Source of the DNA: Vicinamibacterales bacterium
GTDB lineage: Bacteria > Acidobacteriota > Vicinamibacteria > Vicinamibacterales > UBA823
Assembly (NCBI GenBank): GCA_036012125.1
Contig: DASCOS010000013.1
Coordinates: 62,001 to 126,000, forward strand
Length of the DNA stretch: 64,000 nt
Reading direction: 5' to 3'
Shown here: piece after piece, positions 59,528-64,000 of the stretch
Position numbering within the stretch: the stretch's first letter is position 1
Layout of the letters: each line of letters starts with the position of its first letter
Translations under genes and position numbers: made by a program
Notes under the pieces: generated by a model
What the model saw: the letters and a program-made list of their open reading frames with translations, nothing else
Told to the model about the DNA's origin: nothing
Databases searched by the model: none

Positions 59528-60310
59528 ATGGAGAGAAGAAGTGGGTTCCAGGGCATCGTATTAGCTCTGGAGACAGCGACTCGACCAGGCGGCATCGCGG
59601 TGCTCCATCACGGGAAGATTGTTGCTAGTAAATCTGGCTCCGCTGACCGAACTCATGGTGAGCGGCTACCGAGAGATATTATTGACCTCTTAGGAACCCT
59701 CGATCTTACTGTTGATGACGTCGAACGCTATGCAGTAGCCGTGGGCCCAGGATCGTTTACCGGACTTAGGGTTGGAATCTCTACGATACAAGGACTGTCA
59801 TTGGTTAAGGCTGTTCCAATCGTTGGGGTGTCGACTCTTGCAGCGCTGGTTGATGGGGTTCGTGATTCGATACTTGTTGGGGCTTGGCTCGACGGACAAC
59901 GAAATCAGGTCTTTAGTGCGGGCTACCTTCGACTTGAGGAAGTGGGTAGCCCGCCAACAAGTGCGAGTAGTGGGGGACTGCCCACGATTATTACGGTGCC
60001 CGAAGGGTTCTTAGAAATCGAACCGCATTCCGTTGGTACGCCACAAGAGGTGTCAACCTGTTGGCAGGAGAGGCTGGAAGAGAAGCCCTTGACTCTCGTG
60101 GGCGATGGTGCCCACCGATATATGAGTGAAGCCAAGGATCTCCTGGGTTCAACGGTTCGAGTGTTACCAATTCCGGGGAACCTGGCGGAAAACGTTGGCC
60201 GATTGGCACTGGCTGCTTCTGAGGGTCAATTATTAGGACCACATGCTCTACGGCCCTTGTATGTCCGAAGGCCGGATGCTGAGTTAGCACGAAATCGGCG
60301 TCGAGGCTGA
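59528..60310 (+). CDS. tsaB: tRNA threonylcarbamoyladenosine biosynthesis protein TsaB
   Basis: Partner of TsaD in making t6A37 of tRNAs. ASKHA-type fold: VLALETATRPGGIAVLH near the N-terminus, THGERLPRDIIDLL near 48 and GPGSFTGLRVGISTIQGLS near 78. I start at the ATG 59528 (260 residues); the frame extends 33 nt further without added homology. It is followed 12 nt later by rimI, the very common tsaB-rimI pairing. Confidence 0.9.
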   Translation: MERRSGFQGIVLALETATRPGGIAVLHHGKIVASKSGSADRTHGERLPRDIIDLLGTLDLTVDDVERYAVAVGPGSFTGLRVGISTIQGLSLVKAVPIVGVSTLAALVDGVRDSILVGAWLDGQRNQVFSAGYLRLEEVGSPPTSASSGGLPTIITVPEGFLEIEPHSVGTPQEVSTCWQERLEEKPLTLVGDGAHRYMSEAKDLLGSTVRVLPIPGNLAENVGRLALAASEGQLLGPHALRPLYVRRPDAELARNRRRG

Positions 60311-60322
60311 CAGGATGCATTG

Positions 60323-60784
60323 ATGGAAGCCAGCATTGAGAGGGCGAGTCTAAGTCGCGATATTGACGGACTTGTTGAGTTGGAGGCATTGAGCTTTCAG
60401 ACGCCTTGGACCCGTCAAATGCTTATCGATGAATTGAGCAGGGTAAGTGTTTCCGAGGCTTTCGTGGTTCGGTTCAACCAAGAATCCTTAGTGGGATACT
60501 GTTCTTGGCGACTAATTGAGGGAGAGTTGCACCTCAACAATTTAGCGATTCATCCTGATTATCGTCGACAGGGCTTGGCCCGTCTTCTTTTGAGTCATCT
60601 GGCACAGGATGCGTGCAGTCGCGGGGCAAGCTCCATTCTGTTGGAGGTGCGTTCATCAAACACCGCTGCCCTTGGGTTGTATGGGCGAATGGGTTTTAAG
60701 CGCATGGATAGGCGGCCGGATTACTATAGAAATCCAGTTGAGGACGCAGTGCTCCTATCTAAAAGTTTGACGCAAAACTGCTGA
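60323..60784 (+). CDS. rimI: Ribosomal-protein-alanine N-acetyltransferase RimI-like
   Basis: GNAT acetyltransferase of 153 residues from the ATG at 60323 (a TTG one codon earlier is possible; AGGA lies upstream). Acetyl-CoA loop YRRQGLARLLLSHL near 86, LEVRSSNTAALGLYGRMGFK near 113, and LNNLAIHPDYRR are characteristic of RimI. It probably acetylates the N-terminus of ribosomal protein S18; adjacent tsaB supports the call. Confidence 0.9.
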   Translation: MEASIERASLSRDIDGLVELEALSFQTPWTRQMLIDELSRVSVSEAFVVRFNQESLVGYCSWRLIEGELHLNNLAIHPDYRRQGLARLLLSHLAQDACSRGASSILLEVRSSNTAALGLYGRMGFKRMDRRPDYYRNPVEDAVLLSKSLTQNC

Positions 60785-60822
60785 GTTTTTGGACATCAAG
60801 GCCTAATCTGCCGTAGAGACTC

Positions 60823-60851
60823 TTGAACCCCTGGAAGCCTTATGGTACCGT
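60823..60851 (+). promoter_or_regulatory. Candidate promoter for the DUF465-psd-pssA unit
   Basis: TTGAAC (60823-60828), 17-nt spacer, TACCGT (60846-60851), in the 121-nt gap after rimI. Moderate match only. Confidence 0.35.
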
Positions 60852-60905
60852 GCGCCCGTCCGTGGTTCCACCAACTAGGGCTCTTTGTTCTGAAAGGAGG
60901 GGAGG

Positions 60906-61172
60906 ATGTCGACAGAGACTGAAATCAGAGAGCGGCTGCTCTTGAACAATGAGGAATTTCAGGAGTTGGCCGCCAATCACGACATGCTCGACACCCGTTT
61001 GGCAAAGCTCGGTAGCCAACACTATCTAACCGATAACGAACAGGTTGAGGAAACCACCCTCAAGAAGCAAAAACTGCATATCAAGGATCGAATGGAGCAT
61101 ATTCTCCGATGTAGCCTCCGTCCGCCCCCGCAAGTGGTAGAAAGTTCCAGTAAATCCACAGCAGGTGGGTAG
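60906..61172 (+). CDS. DUF465 (YdcH-type) small helical protein
   Basis: 88 residues, nearly all helical, with the DUF465 pattern NNEEFQELAANHDMLDTRL followed by LKKQKLHIKDRMEHIL, a short antiparallel coiled coil. A textbook AAGGAGG (60894-60900) lies 5 nt before the ATG, so it is highly translated if transcribed. Biochemical role unknown for the family. It precedes psd by 32 nt. Confidence 0.8.
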   Translation: MSTETEIRERLLLNNEEFQELAANHDMLDTRLAKLGSQHYLTDNEQVEETTLKKQKLHIKDRMEHILRCSLRPPPQVVESSSKSTAGG

Positions 61173-61204
61173 CTCCTACTCGACCTAAGCCTAGAATATA
61201 TCTC

Positions 61205-61858
61205 GTGCCCATCGATCGATCGGGCGTACCGTTTGTTGCTGCGACAGCTATTCCCGCAGTTGTCCTGGTCTTGCTGGATCTTTTGTGGTGGGCCATTCCT
61301 TTTGTCATAGTCGGTGGATTCTTCCTGTTCTTTTTTCGGGATCCACGACGGCGTCCACCAGGAACTAAGGGGGCGGTACTTGCCCCTGCGGATGGTCGGG
61401 TTTTGGTGGCGGGAGAGGTGGTCTCGGCAGATCCACCAAAGGGATCTTGGTGGCAGGTGAGCATTTTTTTGTCGCTGGCCGATGTGCACATGAATCGAGT
61501 TCCTGTTGAAGGCGAGGTAATTCACATTCTCCGCCAATCAGGCCAGTTTTTTGCGGCGTATAGAGGCGAAGCTAGTTCTAGTAACGCGCGAACCGAAGTG
61601 GCTTTTCGGCATAGCGACGGGGTGATAGTGTGTAGACAGATTGTTGGGGTGCTTGCTCGCAGGATCGTATGTCGTGTTAGGGTGGGACAGAAGGTGCAGG
61701 CTGGAGATCGTTTCGGTATTATGAAGTTTGGCTCACGTATTGATTTGTTCATACCAAGAACGGCCACCATTGCCGTCGTGCCCGGCCAGCGGGTGCGTGG
61801 AGGGGAGAGCGTCGTTGCTAGATTAGTGGGCGAAGAGAAGCCCAAGACCGGGTTCTAG
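61205..61858 (+). CDS. psd: Phosphatidylserine decarboxylase proenzyme (short form)
   Basis: Makes phosphatidylethanolamine. 217 residues from GTG 61205: two N-terminal membrane helices (8-45), FFRDPRR, VLAPADGRV near 58, DVHMNRVPV near 93, and the self-cleavage site in MKFGSRID, where the G176-S177 bond is cut and S177 becomes the pyruvoyl group. This is the archaeal/Bacteroidetes-like short PSD-A class. Followed 2 nt later by pssA. Confidence 0.92.
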   Translation: MPIDRSGVPFVAATAIPAVVLVLLDLLWWAIPFVIVGGFFLFFFRDPRRRPPGTKGAVLAPADGRVLVAGEVVSADPPKGSWWQVSIFLSLADVHMNRVPVEGEVIHILRQSGQFFAAYRGEASSSNARTEVAFRHSDGVIVCRQIVGVLARRIVCRVRVGQKVQAGDRFGIMKFGSRIDLFIPRTATIAVVPGQRVRGGESVVARLVGEEKPKTGF

Positions 61859-61860
61859 GC

Positions 61861-62676
61861 ATGGTAGTTCTGAGAGGCTTTCAAAGCGATCAACGTGCTC
61901 GGCGGGGCATGTTCCTACTGCCTAGCATGCTCACGGTTGCCAATCTCTTCTGTGGATACGCTTGTCTGATTTATACCCTCAGAGGGGAGTTTGGCACGGC
62001 CGCTCCGTTCATTGGCATTGCGCTTGTTCTTGACACTCTGGATGGGCGAATCGCTCGGCTAATGAAAGCCACTAGTGCGTTTGGGGTCGAATTTGACTCG
62101 TTGGCAGACATTGTCTCCTTTGGTTTGGCCCCGGCGGTCTTAGTGTGTGCTTGGGGCCTAACGCCTTTTGGACAATTAGGCTGGGCTGCAGGCTTTTTGT
62201 ATCTTGTGGCGGCGGGAACTCGATTGGCGCGTTTTAATATTCAGAGGGGAACGTTAGATAAGCGTTATTTTGTTGGAATGCCAAGCCCGGCAGCTGCCTG
62301 TGTGCTTGCGGCGACGGTGTTTGCTTTTCCGACTCCTTCGGTTGGTGCAATTGAGGCATTACCGATCTTCCTGGTAATACTAGTTCCTGCCTCTTTGATG
62401 ATCACGACCTTGAGATTTCGTAGTTTTAAAGAGGTTAATCTCGGCCATCGGCGTTCGTACGTGCCGCTCATCGCCATTGCGGGTGTAATCGCGGTAATTA
62501 ACGCGCACCCCCCATTCGTCTTAGCAGGGATGGCATACATCTATCTTGCCTCCGGACCGGTTGAAGAACTCCTTAGTCGAGTTGAAGTGCGTAGAAAATC
62601 TGCAGCCGACGAAGCTGACGATAATAGTAGGAATACTGCGACGGGTGATACTGCTAATCGCCCTCATTTTCATTAA
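61861..62676 (+). CDS. pssA: CDP-diacylglycerol--serine O-phosphatidyltransferase
   Basis: Makes phosphatidylserine, the substrate of the adjacent Psd. 271 residues with several membrane helices and the CDP-alcohol motif at D61, G62, A65, R66, G75, D79, D83. Start PSMLTVANLFCGY is typical of the PssA class, as is ARFNIQ near 122. The C-terminal tail after 245 is polar and low complexity. psd-pssA order in one operon supports the assignment over a second PgsA. Confidence 0.92.
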   Translation: MVVLRGFQSDQRARRGMFLLPSMLTVANLFCGYACLIYTLRGEFGTAAPFIGIALVLDTLDGRIARLMKATSAFGVEFDSLADIVSFGLAPAVLVCAWGLTPFGQLGWAAGFLYLVAAGTRLARFNIQRGTLDKRYFVGMPSPAAACVLAATVFAFPTPSVGAIEALPIFLVILVPASLMITTLRFRSFKEVNLGHRRSYVPLIAIAGVIAVINAHPPFVLAGMAYIYLASGPVEELLSRVEVRRKSAADEADDNSRNTATGDTANRPHFH

Positions 62677-62695
62677 GAGCAGGCGAACGAGCCTT

Positions 62696-64000
62696 TTACG
62701 AGGATTTGTTCGGAACGCCTAGTAGTTGACCGGGCGTCTTCGTTAGTGGCGTAAGAAGTACTTCGTCGTTTACAGACCCAACAACAATCCAACCATCATC
62801 CCAAAAGATCTCTAAACCTCGCGTGAGATCTTCGACTGACATCTGAATTCCGGGTAATAGGTTGAACGGTGCAAGTTGGCGTTCGGCCGGACCTCCACGC
62901 CCGGGGAGCGCGGCCAAGCCAGTTGTCAGTGGTGGTGTAAAGCGTAATCCTGGAGGATGATCTAGGGATTCAAGATCCTTAGTGATCTCGAACATGCCTG
63001 GTAAGTTTGTCAAATCGACTGTTCCATTGCGGAGGGGCTTAATTAACCACTCGGGGACTTCATGATTGGCTTCTGTTAATGACGAGGTAGGGTGCATTCC
63101 TGGTATGTATGGCTGCGGCGTAAGTGGTAAAGCCTTTGCCGAGATGTAACTATGCAACTCCCCAGCGCCCGTGAGAAGCACGAACTCTGCTTTTGAAGCT
63201 CCTTCGGCTTGTAGAATGATCGGAGGGGCGGCAAGTTCAGTCGATATTTCCAACGCCTCGCCCAACTCAACAGCATTCAACTCATCAGAATCCTCAGACT
63301 CCGTCTCTTCCGCATTCTCCGCAGTCGAGGCGCTTTCCTCTGATTCCTCGGCCATTAAAAGATCGGTCTCTCCAGGCTGAAGTGGTTCCAGCATCGGGGC
63401 GCTTGAAAAGTCTCCAGCAGTTTCGCCAGTCTGAGAATAAATGAGATGGAGCGGAAGCGTTCGGCCTGAAATCATGAGTGCATCGCCAAACTGGACGAGG
63501 CCTCCCACTGGCCTAGTGGGAAGATCCTGCTTCCATAATTGAACGCCCGATTTTCGTGCAAGAGCGCGTAATTGATTATCTAGTGAAACAAAGTAAATGG
63601 TCTCCGAATCAACTACTGGCGCGCCAACTATGTCTCCACCCGTTCTCCAACGCCAACGGATTCGCCCGTCGGATTGATCCATCGCATACAGAAAATTATC
63701 AGTGGTGCCTACGTAGAGTTGATCATAGGCAACGGTAATGGGTCCGGGAGCGCCCCCGAGTTGTCGCTCCCAGAGCACGGTTCCGCTCGAAAGTTCTAAG
63801 GCCGCAATGGCGCCATTGTCTTGGGGGACATACAGATGATTGTCATCAACGGTGGGAGGAAGGACCGCGGCTGAGAGTTCCTGAGTCCAGATCGGTCGTC
63901 CTGTGGATCGTGCATGTGCTGAGACGAACCCGGTAACGAGTCCGATGATCAGCCAGTCTGGATTCGAATATACCTCTGTAGAGGCAGGATCCGGGAGGTC
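62696..64000 (-). CDS. PQQ-type beta-propeller protein (5' end beyond window)
   Basis: The reading frame stays open to the last base of the window, so the gene is incomplete: 434 codons seen, N-terminus missing. Repeats of the PQQ/YncE kind are visible (AALELSSGTVLWERQLGG, YAMDQSDGRIRWRWRTGG, ALARKSGVQLWKQDLP, with TIYFVSLDNQLRA between). After four blades the propeller is broken by a very acidic segment (coded near 63255-63350, TENAEE/ESEDSDE type), then a tail with no recognised motif. Probably an exported envelope protein; a BamB-like role is possible but unproven. A GTG at 63778 is internal, not the start. Confidence 0.7.
   Translation of the reverse strand, partial: DLPDPASTEVYSNPDWLIIGLVTGFVSAHARSTGRPIWTQELSAAVLPPTVDDNHLYVPQDNGAIAALELSSGTVLWERQLGGAPGPITVAYDQLYVGTTDNFLYAMDQSDGRIRWRWRTGGDIVGAPVVDSETIYFVSLDNQLRALARKSGVQLWKQDLPTRPVGGLVQFGDALMISGRTLPLHLIYSQTGETAGDFSSAPMLEPLQPGETDLLMAEESEESASTAENAEETESEDSDELNAVELGEALEISTELAAPPIILQAEGASKAEFVLLTGAGELHSYISAKALPLTPQPYIPGMHPTSSLTEANHEVPEWLIKPLRNGTVDLTNLPGMFEITKDLESLDHPPGLRFTPPLTTGLAALPGRGGPAERQLAPFNLLPGIQMSVEDLTRGLEIFWDDGWIVVGSVNDEVLLTPLTKTPGQLLGVPNKSS

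Overview
The window is a gene-dense stretch of a Gram-negative, non-sporulating bacterial chromosome. An outer-membrane assembly lipoprotein (BamD-like), a periplasmic AMIN-type amidase, phosphatidylethanolamine synthesis and Sec-exported S9 and S55 peptidases imply a diderm cell. The combination of a SpoIVB-like S55 peptidase with a beta-propeller partner, a fused SpmA-SpmB protein, a bacterial deoxyhypusine-synthase homologue beside agmatinase, and secreted S9 peptidases suggests Acidobacteriota. This is inference from gene content; no rRNA gene is present to settle it. There are no insertion sequences, prophage genes or CRISPR arrays. || Layout. (1) 29-9522: a nucleotidyltransferase gene diverges from pgsA (1199). 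A tightly overlapping minus-strand operon then runs aroC-def-fmt-rsmB-PASTA protein-rpe-thioesterase-epimerase-bamD, joining formyl-Met translation initiation, rRNA modification and envelope functions. (2) 9685-15080: a minus-strand operon of an S55 peptidase, a beta-propeller protein and a fused SpmA-SpmB protein, which looks like a sporulation-derived set in a non-sporulator. (3) 15197-26316: an aromatic amino-acid superoperon, aroDE-trpE-trpG-trpD-trpC-trpF-trpB-trpA-aroQ-aroF-tyrA-M67 peptidase. It is preceded by a good sigma-70-type promoter, a 29-residue leader peptide containing the run SWFWFIYF, and an intrinsic terminator with an alternative antiterminator pairing. This is a complete classical attenuator that senses Trp, Phe and Tyr together, and is the most striking feature of the window. 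(4) 26397-29723: leucyl aminopeptidase, a small membrane protein, and convergent AmiC. (5) 29769-34486: lexA-DUF3467-rsmA-(possible structured RNA)-ftsK on the minus strand. (6) 34576-42269: PfkB kinase, an exported protein, recG, rsmD, coaD, an aminotransferase and a GlcD-like oxidase. (7) 42291-49210: a GT39-type glycosyltransferase, rho with a C-rich leader, a CDGSH protein, a DnaJ/CbpA protein, an NSS transporter with its tiny MetS-like partner, and a bacilliredoxin. (8) 49504-54727: surE, tRNA-Pro(CGG), an S9 peptidase, a voltage-gated K+ channel, acylphosphatase, tRNA-Arg(CCT) and a TPR protein. (9) 54724-64000: agmatinase and a deoxyhypusine-synthase-like enzyme, mutS, tsaB, rimI, DUF465, psd, pssA, and the C-terminal part of a PQQ-type propeller protein that runs off the window end. 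|| How the parts fit. The aromatic superoperon makes chorismate-derived amino acids from both ends: DAHP synthase starts the shikimate pathway, AroDE supplies two middle steps, the Trp branch is complete, and AroQ/TyrA open the Phe/Tyr branch. aroC lies about 6 kb away on the opposite strand with its own promoter. Control appears layered: a tri-aromatic leader peptide acts at transcription, an LLES-type Trp site sits in TrpE, and an N-terminal regulatory domain sits in the DAHP synthase.
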